Numbered from the stretch's first letter, positions 43,270-52,688 are shown. The stretch: DNA of 64,000 bases from Streptomyces regalis (GCF_001509475.1 NZ_LLZG01000254.1:29649-93648); one strand, 5' to 3'. Notes: a model not told the origin generated them from the sequence alone. Made by a program: numbers and translations.

Positions 43270-44529
43270 TCAAGAAGCGGTGTCGTGTGCCTCGCCGAGG
43301 CGGAGGAGTGCGGTGAAGCGGGCTTCGGCCCGGTCGATCTCCTCGAGCTGAGTGAGGATCGAAGTGGGGGTGGAGTCACCGACCACCTTCTGCATCAGTG
43401 GGGTGCGGTCCAGGATCGCGTCCCGGATCGGTTGCAGAGCGCGCGGCGCGTGATGGAAGACCTGCCCGAGGGCGTAGGCGTGCTGGGACTGTCGGGCGGT
43501 GTGCGGTTTGCGGGGGGCCTCGAAGGCGTCGAGTGCCTGGCGAACGGCGGCGTAGTCGCTCAGGTCCACCCCTGCCAGGCGGCGGCCGATGAAATAGCCG
43601 TCTTCGGTGGCCATACCAGCGCCGTACCCGGCGTACGGGGACGTGGGGTGAGCGGCGTCGCCGACGAGGGTGGCGCGGCCCTTGGACCACTGCTTCAGCG
43701 GCTTGCGGTCGCGGATCACCCAGCGCTGAACGTGCGCGGGGTCGGTCGCGGCGATCAGCTGGGGGAGCGGACGGGCGAAGGCCTGACCGAGGCTGGTCGC
43801 GGTCGAGTGCAGGTCCCCGGTGAATTCCCGGCCTGCGTCGAACGCTTCGAGTACCCACCACTGGTGGCCGTCACGTCCCTTGTCGCGGATGGCGGTCCAA
43901 CTGCCCTGCACAGTGCGGGTGTGGGAGAGGACGCACATCCCGGTCTCGGTCTCGACGCTGTCGTCGAAGGTGTAGCCGCCGAAGATGTGCAGGTTGTGCT
44001 CGCGCTTGGGACTGTCGCCCCACAGAGTGCGGCGGACCAGGGAATCGATGCCGTCCGCGCCGATTACGAGGTCCGCCTCGTGGACTCGTCCGTCCGCGAG
44101 GAGCAGTCGAACACCGCTCTCGTCCTGCTCGACGCGCTCCACCGTGTGGTTGACCTGCAGGACTCCCTTGGGCAGCGCGTCGAGCAGCCGCTCGTACAGC
44201 TCGGGGCGCAGCAGGCCGACGAAGCCGCCGCCGTAGTCGCGGACAACCTGCTCCGGAAGGGCCGCGCGGACCCGGCGGCGGCCGCGGGCGTTGCGGAACT
44301 CGGACGTACAGGGCGCACCCAGGTCCTCGGTGTTCACGCCGAGCAGCCCGAGTGCCTTGATGGGGGGCGGCCACAGGTTGAGGATGTTGCCGGCGGGTCT
44401 GGCGCGCGGGTAGCGCTCGAACAGCACGACGTCGTGGCCGGCCTGGTGGACGGAGAGTGCGGCGGCCATGCCACCGGGTCCTGCGCCGATGACGGCGACG
44501 CGGCCGCGCTTGGCGGGAAGTTTCGTCAC
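43270..44529 (-). CDS. FAD-dependent aromatic monooxygenase (salicylate / hydroxybenzoate hydroxylase type)
   Basis: A 419-residue class A flavoprotein hydroxylase. FAD motifs: GAGPGGMAAALSVHQAGHDVVLFER at residues 15-39, the DG motif ADLVIGADGIDS, and the GD motif LVGDAAHPTSPYAGYG. Such enzymes hydroxylate a phenolic ring with NAD(P)H and O2, sometimes with decarboxylation. Last gene of the minus-strand catabolic operon, 36 bp after the CoA-transferase B gene. It is only distantly similar to the second monooxygenase in the same operon, so the two probably act on different intermediates. Confidence 0.88.
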   Translation of the reverse strand: MTKLPAKRGRVAVIGAGPGGMAAALSVHQAGHDVVLFERYPRARPAGNILNLWPPPIKALGLLGVNTEDLGAPCTSEFRNARGRRRVRAALPEQVVRDYGGGFVGLLRPELYERLLDALPKGVLQVNHTVERVEQDESGVRLLLADGRVHEADLVIGADGIDSLVRRTLWGDSPKREHNLHIFGGYTFDDSVETETGMCVLSHTRTVQGSWTAIRDKGRDGHQWWVLEAFDAGREFTGDLHSTATSLGQAFARPLPQLIAATDPAHVQRWVIRDRKPLKQWSKGRATLVGDAAHPTSPYAGYGAGMATEDGYFIGRRLAGVDLSDYAAVRQALDAFEAPRKPHTARQSQHAYALGQVFHHAPRALQPIRDAILDRTPLMQKVVGDSTPTSILTQLEEIDRAEARFTALLRLGEAHDTAS

Positions 44530-44565
44530 GGTGGGTTCCTCAGCCTTGGTCGTCGTTGACCTGCC

Positions 44566-45201
44566 TCAAGCGACGGTGTGCAGTTTCGTGGCGGTGGCGG
44601 CGGTGATGTCGTGGTGGGTGACGCCGGGGGCGGTTTCGACAAGGACCAGGCCGTTGTCGGTGACGTCGATGACGCCCAGGTCGGTGATGACGCGGTGGAC
44701 GCATGCCTGGCCCGTGAGGGGCAGAGTGCACTCGTCAAGGATCTTGGGACTACCGTCCTTGGCGGTGTGATCCATGAGGACGATGACGCGGCGGGCGCCG
44801 TGGACGAGGTCCATGGCACCACCCATGCCTTTGATCATCTTTCCGGGGATCATCCAGTTGGCGAGGTCGCCGGTCGCGGAGACCTGCATGGCACCGAGCA
44901 CGGCGGTGTCGATATGGCCGCCGCGGATCATTCCGAAGGACAGGGCGGAGTCGAAGAAGGCCGCTCCCGGGAGCACCGTGACGGTTTCCTTGCCGGCGTT
45001 GATGAGGTCGGGGTCGACGTCGCCTTCAGTGGGGTAGGGCCCGGTGCCGAGGATGCCGTTCTCGGAGTGGAGGACGACATGGACGCCCGGCGGGAGGTGT
45101 CCGGGTATGAGGGTGGGCAGGCCGATGCCGAGGTTGACGTAGGAGCCGTCGGTGAGTTCGGCGGCGGCGCGGGCGGCCATCTGGTCGCGGGTCCAGGGCA
45201 T
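44566..45201 (-). CDS. 3-oxoacid CoA-transferase subunit B
   Basis: A 211-residue beta subunit of a succinyl-CoA:3-oxoacid (or 3-oxoadipate) CoA-transferase. The catalytic Glu47 lies in [14 protein letters not shown], and [12 protein letters not shown] near residue 23 is the CoA-binding start. It activates a ring-cleavage product for thiolysis. The start overlaps the stop of subunit A by 1 bp (TGATG), so the two subunits are made in equal amounts. No thiolase gene follows, so the final step must be encoded elsewhere. Confidence 0.93.
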   Translation of the reverse strand: MPWTRDQMAARAAAELTDGSYVNLGIGLPTLIPGHLPPGVHVVLHSENGILGTGPYPTEGDVDPDLINAGKETVTVLPGAAFFDSALSFGMIRGGHIDTAVLGAMQVSATGDLANWMIPGKMIKGMGGAMDLVHGARRVIVLMDHTAKDGSPKILDECTLPLTGQACVHRVITDLGVIDVTDNGLVLVETAPGVTHHDITAATATKLHTVA

Positions 45202-45980
45202 CAGCTGTGCACCGTCTCTCGTGCGGGCGCGGAAATCGTACGCCGTTCCATCGGTTTGTCGGCGGCCTGCGCGGGCGTGAGGGCGACGACCCGCTGGACG
45301 AAGACGCCCGGCAGATGGATCGCGTCGGGGGGCAGCTCGCCGGGCTCAACGAGTTCCTCGACCTCGGCGATCGTGATGCGGCCGGCCATGGCGGCCAGCG
45401 GGTTGAAGTTGGCGGCGGCCTTGTTGAAGACCAGGTTGCCGTGAGTGTCGCCGCGCCAGGCGCGGACGAGCGCGAAGTCGGTGGTGATGCCGTGTTCGAG
45501 GACATGCGCGCGGCCGCCGAAGGAGCGCTTCTCCTTGGAGGGGGAAGCGAGGGCGATGCCGCCGTCCGCCGCGTAACGCCAGGGCAGGCCGCCGTCAGCG
45601 ACCTGGGTGCCCACGCCTGCCGGTGTGTAGAAGGCCGGGATGCCGGCCCCGCCGGCCCGTAGCCGCTCGGCCAGGGTGCCCTGCGGTACGAGTTCGACCT
45701 CCAGCTCGCCGCTGAGGTACTGGCGGGCGAACTCCTTGTTCTCGCCGACGTAACTGCCGGTCACACGGCTGATACGGCCGGCGGCCAGCAGGAGGCCGAG
45801 TCCCTGGCCGTCTACGCCGCAGTTGTTGGAGACGACCTTCAGGCCGGTGGCGCCCTGGACGTGCAGGGCGCCGATGAGGGTGGCCGGTATGCCGGACAGG
45901 CCGAAGCCGCCAACGGCGAGCGAGGCACCGTCGCAGATGTCGGCGACCGCCTCGGCGGCGCTCGCGCTGACCTTGTTCAC
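45201..45980 (-). CDS. 3-oxoacid CoA-transferase subunit A
   Basis: A 259-residue alpha subunit. Family motifs: [18 protein letters not shown] near residue 19, [14 protein letters not shown] near 49, [10 protein letters not shown] and the [18 protein letters not shown] segment, plus [11 protein letters not shown]. It pairs with the next gene to transfer CoA to a 3-oxo acid such as 3-oxoadipate or acetoacetate. A GTG start at 45980. It is separated from the upstream FAH gene by 358 bp that include debris of a dehydrogenase gene. Confidence 0.93.
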   Translation of the reverse strand: MNKVSASAAEAVADICDGASLAVGGFGLSGIPATLIGALHVQGATGLKVVSNNCGVDGQGLGLLLAAGRISRVTGSYVGENKEFARQYLSGELEVELVPQGTLAERLRAGGAGIPAFYTPAGVGTQVADGGLPWRYAADGGIALASPSKEKRSFGGRAHVLEHGITTDFALVRAWRGDTHGNLVFNKAAANFNPLAAMAGRITIAEVEELVEPGELPPDAIHLPGVFVQRVVALTPAQAADKPMERRTISAPARETVHS

Positions 45981-46035
45981 GTGCGGGTCCTTTCAGCCGG
46001 AGGTCGGCCGGGGGGGCGAACGGAGGAGCCGGGCA

Positions 46036-46160
46036 GAGCGCAGTCGCCCAGCCGCCGTCGAGGCTGGCGCCGGTGAAGTACGAGGCCTCGTCAGGAGGGC
46101 CGGTCCGGCGGAGTGGGATGTGGCGGCCGACGGCGCGCATCGGGGTGGTCATCGGCGAGC
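46036..46160 (-). pseudogene. C-terminal debris of a short-chain dehydrogenase
   Basis: Within the operon, a minus-strand frame reads GRHIPLRRTG, then PPDEASYFTGASLD, then GGWATA. This is the end of an SDR enzyme (normally PLRRxG…DEASYFTGxxLDVDGGW) with the helix between the two parts deleted and two residues lost before GGW. An SDR would fit a ring-cleavage or diol pathway, so the operon may have lost one step. Confidence 0.55.
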
Positions 46161-46338
46161 ACGTCGCCGCGCGTGGCCCTCGGCGCCGATCATTCTCGGG
46201 GTGACGTAGTGGGCCGGGTGCCTGTGTCACATCGGTGGCGGTCGGCTCCCGCCCGGGCCGGTGCCTCGACCGTGAACTGCCCGTGCACGGCCCCGGTGAC
46301 GACGACCTTGTCGGCCGGCCTGCTCTCCGCCGCGCGGT
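46161..46338. other. Intergenic remainder upstream of the CoA-transferase genes
   Basis: About 180 bp on the upstream side of the dehydrogenase debris. No promoter was recognised, so transcription probably continues from the FAH gene. Confidence 0.35.
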
Positions 46339-47304
46339 TCACGGGCGCGTTCGGGAGCGTCTACGGGCGCGAGGGACGGGTACCGGTTCGGCACCGGGTA
46401 CCACGGTGTTGGAGACGGTGCCGATGCCCTCGACGGTGAGGGTGACGGTGTCGCCGGGCTTGAGCGGCGGCGGGTCCTGGCGGCCGCGTACGCCCCAGAG
46501 TTCGGCGAGGCAGCCGCCGTTGCCGCAGGTGCCGGAGCCGAGTACGTCGCCGGGGCGGACCCAGGTGCCGCGGGAGGCGTAGGCGGTCATCTCCTCGAAG
46601 GTCCAGCTCATGTTGGACAGCAGGTCCTTGCCGACGACCTCGCCGTTGATCTCGGCGGTCAGCGCCAGGCGCAGGAATCCGTCGCTGTCGCGGTAGGGCT
46701 CCAGCTCGTCCGCGGTGACGAGGTGGGGGCCGAGGGTGGTGGCGGTGTCCTTGCCCTTGCAGGGGCCGAGGCTGACCTGCATCTCGCGGGACTGGAGGTC
46801 GCGCGCGGACCAGTCGTTGTAGATGGTGTAGCCGATGATGTGGTCGCGGGCCTGCTCGGGGGTGAGGTCGCGGCCCTCGCGGCCGATGACCGCGGCGACT
46901 TCGAGTTCGAAGTCCAGCACCTGGCTGCCGGGCGGCACGGGGACGTCGTCGTGAGCGCCGATGACGGCGTAGGGGTTGGTGAAGTAGAAGGTGGGCGCGT
47001 CGTACCAGGCGTCCGGGGCGCCCGGGACTCCGTCGATGTTTCGCCGTACGCCCTCGACGTGCTCCTCGAACGTGATGAAGTCGCGTACGGACGGCGGTTG
47101 GAGCGGCGGCAGCAGTCGCACCTGGGAGACGTGCGGGCCGCGCGGCACGTCCAGGCTTGCGTTGCCTGCCTCGCGCAGTGCCTCGGGACCGGCCTGGATC
47201 AGGTCGAGAAGCGTCCCCGTGCCGGGGCAGGGGTAGAGGGTGCCGTCGTCCTCGACGGTGGCGAGACGGCTGCGACCGTGCTGTTCGTACGTGGCGAAGC
47301 GCAT
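46339..47304 (-). CDS. Fumarylacetoacetate hydrolase-family protein (first)
   Basis: A 321-residue FAH-fold enzyme. Metal-binding Glu/Asp pattern is seen in DFELEVAAVIGREGRDL (near residue 130) and the later NDWSARDLQSREMQ, the family hallmark. The C-terminal DVLGSGTCGNGGCLAELWG is the substrate-loop region. Members hydrolyse C-C bonds of acylpyruvates or act as hydratases/decarboxylases in meta-cleavage pathways. It lies between the dioxygenase and CoA-transferase genes, so it probably splits the cleaved ring product. The last 20 residues are Arg/Pro-rich and may be a frame-drift tail. Confidence 0.9.
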   Translation of the reverse strand: MRFATYEQHGRSRLATVEDDGTLYPCPGTGTLLDLIQAGPEALREAGNASLDVPRGPHVSQVRLLPPLQPPSVRDFITFEEHVEGVRRNIDGVPGAPDAWYDAPTFYFTNPYAVIGAHDDVPVPPGSQVLDFELEVAAVIGREGRDLTPEQARDHIIGYTIYNDWSARDLQSREMQVSLGPCKGKDTATTLGPHLVTADELEPYRDSDGFLRLALTAEINGEVVGKDLLSNMSWTFEEMTAYASRGTWVRPGDVLGSGTCGNGGCLAELWGVRGRQDPPPLKPGDTVTLTVEGIGTVSNTVVPGAEPVPVPRARRRSRTRP

Positions 47305-47397
47305 GGCATTCCTAGGGAGCTGGGTGGGTTGACACAGGCCGGGGGCCCGGCGGCCTGGCAGGGCGGGGGAGTGCGCCGAGCCCCCGGAGTCAAGGGG

Positions 47398-48336
47398 TCA
47401 GACCGGCGGAGCGACGAAGACGCCGCGGTCGACGTCGTTGAGCATCTCCTTGGCGACCATCTCGTTCATCGGGTTGGACGTGCCCCACTGGTCGCCGTTC
47501 TCGGGCTTCGTCAGGTCGTAGATGTGCGGGTGCCAGGTGTCCTCGTCCAGCTTTTCGAGCTCGGTGGTGTACTCCACGGTGTTGCCGTGCGGGTCGAGGA
47601 AGTACGTGAAGGTGTTGTCGCCCGCCATGTGCCGCCCCGGGCCCCAGATCTTGCGGGCGCCGGAGCGCATCACGCGGCCGGAGCCGCGCATGTACTCGTC
47701 GATGCCGCGCATCTCGAAGGAGAGGTGCTGCAGGGAGGCGTGCGGACCGCTGGCGATGGCCATGGAGTGGTGCTGGTTGCTGATCCGCATGAAGTGCATG
47801 ACGTCGCCCACGTGCGGCAAGGCCATCGTGTCGGACAGCCGGAAGTCGAGGTGCTGCTCGTACCAGGCGCGGGTGGCGTTGATGTTGGGGGAGTTCAGGA
47901 CGACGTGCGAGAGACGGACCGGGATGGACTCCTTCTCCTCGATACGACGGTGCCGGCGCGCCTCGACGTCGGCCGAGACCTCGATGGTGCGGCCGTCGAT
48001 GTCGAAGAAGCGGAAGCCGTAGCCGCCGCCGGGGGTGTCGATCTTGCCCGGCTGGGAAATCAACTGCACTCCGCCCGCGAGGAGTTGCTCGGCGAGCGTG
48101 TCCACGTCGGCGGGGTTCGCCGCGCCGTAGGAGATGAGGTCGAGGCGCTTCTCCTCGGCCTTGCGCAGCCGGACGATGTACTGCTCGGGGGAGCCCTCGG
48201 CGGCCAGGAAGGAGATGCCGGAGTCCTCGGCGACCTTGGTCAGGCCCCAGACGCCGGCGTAGAAGTCGAGCTGCTTGTCGTAGTCCGGCACGGCCAGGTC
48301 GACGTGCCGCAGGTGGGTGAGCAGACGTGTGCTCAT
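47398..48336 (-). CDS. Type I extradiol ring-cleavage dioxygenase (VOC superfamily)
   Basis: A 312-residue two-domain vicinal-oxygen-chelate enzyme. The C-terminal domain carries the 2-His-1-carboxylate Fe(II) set: His144 in LSHVVLNSP, His204 in LQHLSFEM and Glu256 in HGNTVEYTTEL. Catalytic second-shell residues HH at 189-190 (SNQHHSMAI) also fit. It opens a catechol-type ring next to, rather than between, the hydroxyls. Position in the operon directly after the ACMSD-like gene makes it the ring-opening step. The substrate is not known. Confidence 0.92.
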   Translation of the reverse strand: MSTRLLTHLRHVDLAVPDYDKQLDFYAGVWGLTKVAEDSGISFLAAEGSPEQYIVRLRKAEEKRLDLISYGAANPADVDTLAEQLLAGGVQLISQPGKIDTPGGGYGFRFFDIDGRTIEVSADVEARRHRRIEEKESIPVRLSHVVLNSPNINATRAWYEQHLDFRLSDTMALPHVGDVMHFMRISNQHHSMAIASGPHASLQHLSFEMRGIDEYMRGSGRVMRSGARKIWGPGRHMAGDNTFTYFLDPHGNTVEYTTELEKLDEDTWHPHIYDLTKPENGDQWGTSNPMNEMVAKEMLNDVDRGVFVAPPV

Positions 48337-48387
48337 GGTGGGGGTTCTCCTCTGTGCGGTTCGGACGGTTCAGACGGTTCGGACGCT

Positions 48388-49416
48388 TCAGACAAGGCGG
48401 AGCAGCGCTGCCGCGTTGCCGCCGCGTACGGCGTGGAAGTGGGGGGCGGGCAGGTCCGTGACGTCACGCAGCGCGCCGAGCGGGTCGTCGGTGCCCATGT
48501 CGAAGGGGAAGTCGGAGCCGAGCAGTACCCGGTCGGGGCCGGCCACGCGGATCAGCTCGCGCAGGACGTCCGGGTCGTGGACGAGGGAGTCGAAGTACAG
48601 CTGCTTGAGGTAGCTGCTGGGCGGGTGCGCGCAGCCGCGGGTGTCGGTGCGGGCGCGCCAGGCGTGGTCGGAGCGGCCGATGTGGGTGGGCAGATAGCCG
48701 CCGCCATGGGCGGCGACGATGCGCAACCCCGGGTGCCTGTCCAGGACCCCGGAGAAGATCAGATGGGACAGGGCGACGGCGTTCTCGGTCGGCTGGCCGA
48801 CGGTGTTGGACAGGTACCACCGGTTGAGGCGCTCGTCGAGCGTGCAGCCGAAGGGGTGCAGGAAGAGGATCGCGCCGGTTTCCTCGGCCCGTGTCCAGAA
48901 CGGCTCGTACGCGGGGTCCGACAGTTCGCGTCCCGGTGCGTGGCTGGAGATCTCGACACCGCGCAGGCCCAGGCCGAGGGCGTGTTCGAGGGCCTCGACG
49001 GCGAGGCCCGGGTGCTGGAGCGGGACGAGGCCGAGGCCGTGCAGCCGCTGCGGGGCCTGGGCGACGTGCGCGGCGGTGCCCTCGTTGGCCAGTTCCCACA
49101 CGGTACGGGCCAGGTCCTCGTCGGCCCAGTAGTGGTAGTGCGAGGGAGACGGCGAGACCAGCTGGACGTCGACCCCGGAGGCGTCCATCGCGGCGAGCCG
49201 GGCCTTGACGTCGGTCAGTTTCGGGAAGCGGTCCCGGAACATCGGGCCGCTGACGGCCATGGCCTCGGGGCCGTTGCGGCGGGCGTCGAGATCGCGGGCC
49301 GCGGCCAGACCGGGGTGTCCGGCGACGGCGTCCTCGACCTGAGGGAGCAGGACGTGCGCGTGGACGTCGATCGTGGGTGCGCTGTTCTGGGAACTCACGG
49401 GGTTCACGGCGTTCAC
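48388..49416 (-). CDS. Amidohydrolase-family decarboxylase (ACMSD / gamma-resorcylate decarboxylase-like)
   Basis: A 342-residue TIM-barrel metalloenzyme. The metal-binding HxH is His19 and His21 in IDVHAHVLL; further ligands are the His of LFLHPFG, the His of RIVAAHGGGYLPTHIGR and the Asp of LLGSDFPFDMG. This is the amidohydrolase-2 family, whose members decarboxylate aminocarboxymuconate semialdehyde or hydroxybenzoates. A GTG start overlaps the upstream monooxygenase stop (GTGA), so the two are coupled. It probably removes a ring or side-chain carboxylate. Confidence 0.9.
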   Translation of the reverse strand: MNAVNPVSSQNSAPTIDVHAHVLLPQVEDAVAGHPGLAAARDLDARRNGPEAMAVSGPMFRDRFPKLTDVKARLAAMDASGVDVQLVSPSPSHYHYWADEDLARTVWELANEGTAAHVAQAPQRLHGLGLVPLQHPGLAVEALEHALGLGLRGVEISSHAPGRELSDPAYEPFWTRAEETGAILFLHPFGCTLDERLNRWYLSNTVGQPTENAVALSHLIFSGVLDRHPGLRIVAAHGGGYLPTHIGRSDHAWRARTDTRGCAHPPSSYLKQLYFDSLVHDPDVLRELIRVAGPDRVLLGSDFPFDMGTDDPLGALRDVTDLPAPHFHAVRGGNAAALLRLV

Positions 49417-50546
49417 GGGGTCTCCTGCAGGGCGGACATCGTGCGGCTCATCAGACCGGGTGCGTCGGCGTCACGGGCGCCGTCCAGCTGCCACTGACCG
49501 AGTTGCACGGATGCTTCGACCACCATGCGGACACGGTTGATCCGGCGTTCGTAGAAGCCGGTCAGGAGGGCGTCGAGGGAACTCCAGTCCTGCTCCTCGC
49601 TCAGCACCTCGGCCAGTACGGAGGCGTCCTCCAGCGACATGGCCGCGCCCTGGGCGATCGTGGGGGGACAGACGTGGGCCGCGTCACCGATCAGGACGAC
49701 CCGGCCGCGGTGCCAGGAGCCCTCGACGAGCAGCCGGTCGAACCAGGTGTAGTTGACCTCGGCGGGGTCGGTGATGCTCGCGGCGATCTCCGGCCACGCA
49801 CCCCCGTAGGGCGCGGCCAGCCGCCGCATCTCGTCGGCGTACGAGGCCGGGTCGATGGAGGCGCGGTCGCGGTTGGCCTCGACGAGGTAGGCGTAGATGG
49901 TGTTCTTGCTGGTGGGGCAGTAGCCGGCGATGTAGCACGGTCCGCCGTAGGCCAGGGTCATGCGCTCCACGCTCTCGGGGCGGGGCACGGGGACGCGCCA
50001 GATGGCCATGCCGGTCGGTTCGGGCTTGTCGCTGATGCCGATCATCGCGCGCGTGCGGGAGCTGACGCCGTCGGCGGCGATGACCAGGTCGTAGCGGCCC
50101 TCGGTGCCGTCGCTGAACCGGGCGGTGACGCCGGACGCGTCCTGGACCAGTTCCTCGGCGGTGGTGCCGAGGCGTACCGTCGCGCCGCTCTCGACGACGG
50201 CCTCACACAGAATCTCCTGGAGCCGGGGCCGCTGCATGCCGAAGATCGAGGGCAGGTCTTCCCCACCGGTGCGGAAGTCCTGCTGGACGTGGAACACGGT
50301 CCCGTCGGGCGCGGCCATGCCGACGGCGTCGACGGCGCTGCCGCTCTCCCGGACCTTGTCCCACACGCCGACTTCGCGCAGCACGCGCAGCGCGTTGCCC
50401 TGGAGGGTGATGCCGGAGCCGAGCACGTTCCAATCGGGCTTGGCCTCGATCAGTTCCACAGCGATGCCCGCCCGCTGCAGCAGCACGGTCACGGCGTTGC
50501 CGGACGCGCCGCCGCCTATGACGAGGACGGTGCGGGGGTCCTTCAT
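49413..50546 (-). CDS. FAD-dependent aromatic monooxygenase (second)
   Basis: A 377-residue class A flavoprotein hydroxylase. The dinucleotide motif is GGGASGNAVTVLLQRAGIAVELIEAK (variant third Gly), the DG motif DLVIAADGVSSRTR, and the GD motif VVLIGDAAHVCPP. It should install the hydroxyl that makes the dioxygenase substrate. Its stop overlaps the ACMSD-like start, and 115 bp separate it from the cyclase gene upstream. Confidence 0.88.
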   Translation of the reverse strand: MKDPRTVLVIGGGASGNAVTVLLQRAGIAVELIEAKPDWNVLGSGITLQGNALRVLREVGVWDKVRESGSAVDAVGMAAPDGTVFHVQQDFRTGGEDLPSIFGMQRPRLQEILCEAVVESGATVRLGTTAEELVQDASGVTARFSDGTEGRYDLVIAADGVSSRTRAMIGISDKPEPTGMAIWRVPVPRPESVERMTLAYGGPCYIAGYCPTSKNTIYAYLVEANRDRASIDPASYADEMRRLAAPYGGAWPEIAASITDPAEVNYTWFDRLLVEGSWHRGRVVLIGDAAHVCPPTIAQGAAMSLEDASVLAEVLSEEQDWSSLDALLTGFYERRINRVRMVVEASVQLGQWQLDGARDADAPGLMSRTMSALQETP

Positions 50547-50660
50547 GGGTTCTCCCGTAGCTAGTGCCGCGCGAGTTCGAGCGGCAAGGGGGGTGTTGCG
50601 GGCCGGGCGGGCGAGGGTGGCGTAGCCGTCCGGGCGCGGCCCGCCCGGCGGTCCAGGGCG

Positions 50661-51632
50661 TTACTTGACGGCGATGGGGTTGACCGGTGAGCCGACGGAC
50701 CCTGTGATGGGCAGTGGTGCGGCGGTGAGCCAGAACTCGTACCGGCCGTCGCCGGCGCAATGTGCGGCGAGGGCGTCGAGGTCCCACATCTCACCGATGA
50801 GCAGGCCGATGTGGGGGATGGCGACCTGGTGCAGCGGCTGGAAGGCGTGGTCGAACTCGTTGGGCCGCACCTCGAAGCCCCAGGTGTCGGTGGCGATCCC
50901 GGCGATCTCGCTCCGGTGCAGCCAGCCGGCCGTGCTGAAGCTCAGTCCCGCCGCCGGCCCGCCCGCGTAGTCGCCCCAGCCTTCGTGACGGGCGCGGGCC
51001 AGCCGCCCGGTGCGCACGAGGACCAGGTCGCCACGACCGACGGTCACACCGTGCGAGGCGGCGGTCGCGGTCAGGTGCTCCTCGGTGATGGCGAAACCGT
51101 CGGGCAGTTCGCCGTCCTGACCGATGACCAGGCCCACGTCGAGGAGGACGCCCCGCCCGGCGACGTGCGGAGCCATGTGCTCGACACCGGTGACCAGATC
51201 GCCTTCGGAGGTGACGACCTTCTCCGCCGGGCGGCCGTTCCACGCCTTGCCGTGGTCGAAGATGTGCCCGAGCCCGTCCCACTGGGTGGAGCACTGCAAG
51301 GGCATGGCGATCACGTCGTCGGCGCCACCGAAACCGTGCGGAAAGCCCTGGCCGCCCAGAGCGGCGTCGGTGCCGGTGGCGAGCATCGTGTGCACCGGGT
51401 TCGTACGCCGCTGCCAGCCGTTCTGCGGGCCGTCCATGTCGAAGGCCTGTGACAAGGAGAAGCTGACGCCGTCGCGGATCAGGGCTGCGCCCTCGCGGCG
51501 CTTGGCCTCGTCGAGGAAGTTGAGCGTGCCGAGCACGTCGTCCTCGCCCCAGCGGCCCCAGTTCGAGTACGCCTTCGCGGCCTCGGCGATCGCCGCCTCG
51601 GGATCCGTACGGTCGATATGGGCGGGGCTCAT
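50661..51632 (-). CDS. Cyclase-family metal-dependent hydrolase
   Basis: A 323-residue protein of the cyclase / kynurenine-formamidase-like family. The metal-binding region reads PLQCSTQWDGLGHIFDHGKAWNG, where QWDGLGHIFD replaces the usual HxGTHxD, as in the large cyclase subgroup. ERRTNPVHTML-like and GFEVRPNEFDHAFQPLHQ segments complete the family pattern. It may hydrolyse a lactone or amide formed in the pathway. It overlaps the upstream FAH-family stop by an ATGA. Confidence 0.88.
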   Translation of the reverse strand: MSPAHIDRTDPEAAIAEAAKAYSNWGRWGEDDVLGTLNFLDEAKRREGAALIRDGVSFSLSQAFDMDGPQNGWQRRTNPVHTMLATGTDAALGGQGFPHGFGGADDVIAMPLQCSTQWDGLGHIFDHGKAWNGRPAEKVVTSEGDLVTGVEHMAPHVAGRGVLLDVGLVIGQDGELPDGFAITEEHLTATAASHGVTVGRGDLVLVRTGRLARARHEGWGDYAGGPAAGLSFSTAGWLHRSEIAGIATDTWGFEVRPNEFDHAFQPLHQVAIPHIGLLIGEMWDLDALAAHCAGDGRYEFWLTAAPLPITGSVGSPVNPIAVK

Positions 51633-52633
51633 TGCTCTTTCTCCGCGACACAGCGGGTGCGCTGGGCGCCGAGCCCGGTGACCGAGCCGTCCATCACGTC
51701 GCCGTCGCGCAGCAGCCGGCCCCAGTGGATGCCGTTGCCGGCCGGGCTGCCGGTGAGGACGAGGTCGCCGGGGAGCAGCCGGGCGGTCTGGGAGATGTAC
51801 GAGACCAGCCGTGCGACGCCGAAGATCATGTCGCTGGTGGACTCGTCCTGCATGGCCTCACCGTTGAGTTTCAGGGTGACCTGCAGGTCGGAGGGGTCGG
51901 CGATGGAGCCGGCCGGGACGATCCACGGGCCGAGCGGGGTGAAACCGGGGGCGTTCTTGCTGCGCAGCCAGTCGGTGCCGATCGGGGGCATGTCCCGGCG
52001 GAAGACGGTCGCGCGGTCGGTGAGGTCGTTGGCGATGGTGTAGCCCGCGACGTACTCCAGGGCTTCCTCCACGGTGACCCGGTAGGCGGGGCGGGAGATC
52101 ACCGCGGCCAGTTCCAGCTCCCAGTCGGGCTTCTCGGCCCAGGTGGGAAGTACCACGTCGTCGTAGGGGCCGCTGATCGTGGTCGGCAGGCCGATGAAGA
52201 CGTACGGGAGGTCCTCGGCGGCCCGCTTGTCCATGACCGCCGCGACCTGGGCGCGGGCCTCCTCGATGGTGCCCGGGGCGTCGGGGGCGCGGTGTGCGAC
52301 CGCCAGGTCGATCACGTGCTGGCGGTAGTTGGCGCCGGACTGGAAGATCTGGCGGGGCTCGACGGGCGCGTGCACCGTCAGGTCCGCCAGCGGTCGCCAG
52401 TCGCGCGTCGGGTCCCCGGCGAGGGTGTGCAGCCGCGGCAGCTCCTCGTCCCAGCGCTCCAGGAGCGCGAGCGTGGTCAGCGCGGGTTCGTCCAGTGCCG
52501 TGCGCAGGTCGAGCGCTCGGCCGTCCGGCGTCACGAGGCTCGGGAACCTGGTCTCGCCCGGTGCCGAAAGGGTGCCGATGGCGAACGGTCCGGAGAAGGG
52601 GATGAAGGGTGCCGACGTGGCTGCGGATGTCAC
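51629..52633 (-). CDS. Fumarylacetoacetate hydrolase-family protein (second), first gene of the operon
   Basis: A 334-residue FAH-fold enzyme. The acidic metal site is in PDWELELAAVISRPAYRV and later NDLTDRATVFRRDMPPIGTDWLRSKN; the loop LLPGDLVLTGSPAGNGIHWGR is typical of the C-C hydrolases and hydratases. It is the promoter-proximal gene of a nine-gene operon, 129 bp from the divergent LysR regulator start. It is only weakly similar to the other FAH protein of the operon and so is probably a different step. Confidence 0.9.
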   Translation of the reverse strand: MTSAATSAPFIPFSGPFAIGTLSAPGETRFPSLVTPDGRALDLRTALDEPALTTLALLERWDEELPRLHTLAGDPTRDWRPLADLTVHAPVEPRQIFQSGANYRQHVIDLAVAHRAPDAPGTIEEARAQVAAVMDKRAAEDLPYVFIGLPTTISGPYDDVVLPTWAEKPDWELELAAVISRPAYRVTVEEALEYVAGYTIANDLTDRATVFRRDMPPIGTDWLRSKNAPGFTPLGPWIVPAGSIADPSDLQVTLKLNGEAMQDESTSDMIFGVARLVSYISQTARLLPGDLVLTGSPAGNGIHWGRLLRDGDVMDGSVTGLGAQRTRCVAEKEQ

Positions 52634-52688
52634 GGAGATTTCCTCCCGATTGCGGTGCCACTAATCTGGCCCAGTAGATTGCAATCAG

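Noticed and set aside
46723..49497. 924-codon plus-strand frame
   Set aside because: It crosses three well-supported minus-strand genes and has no recognisable domain.
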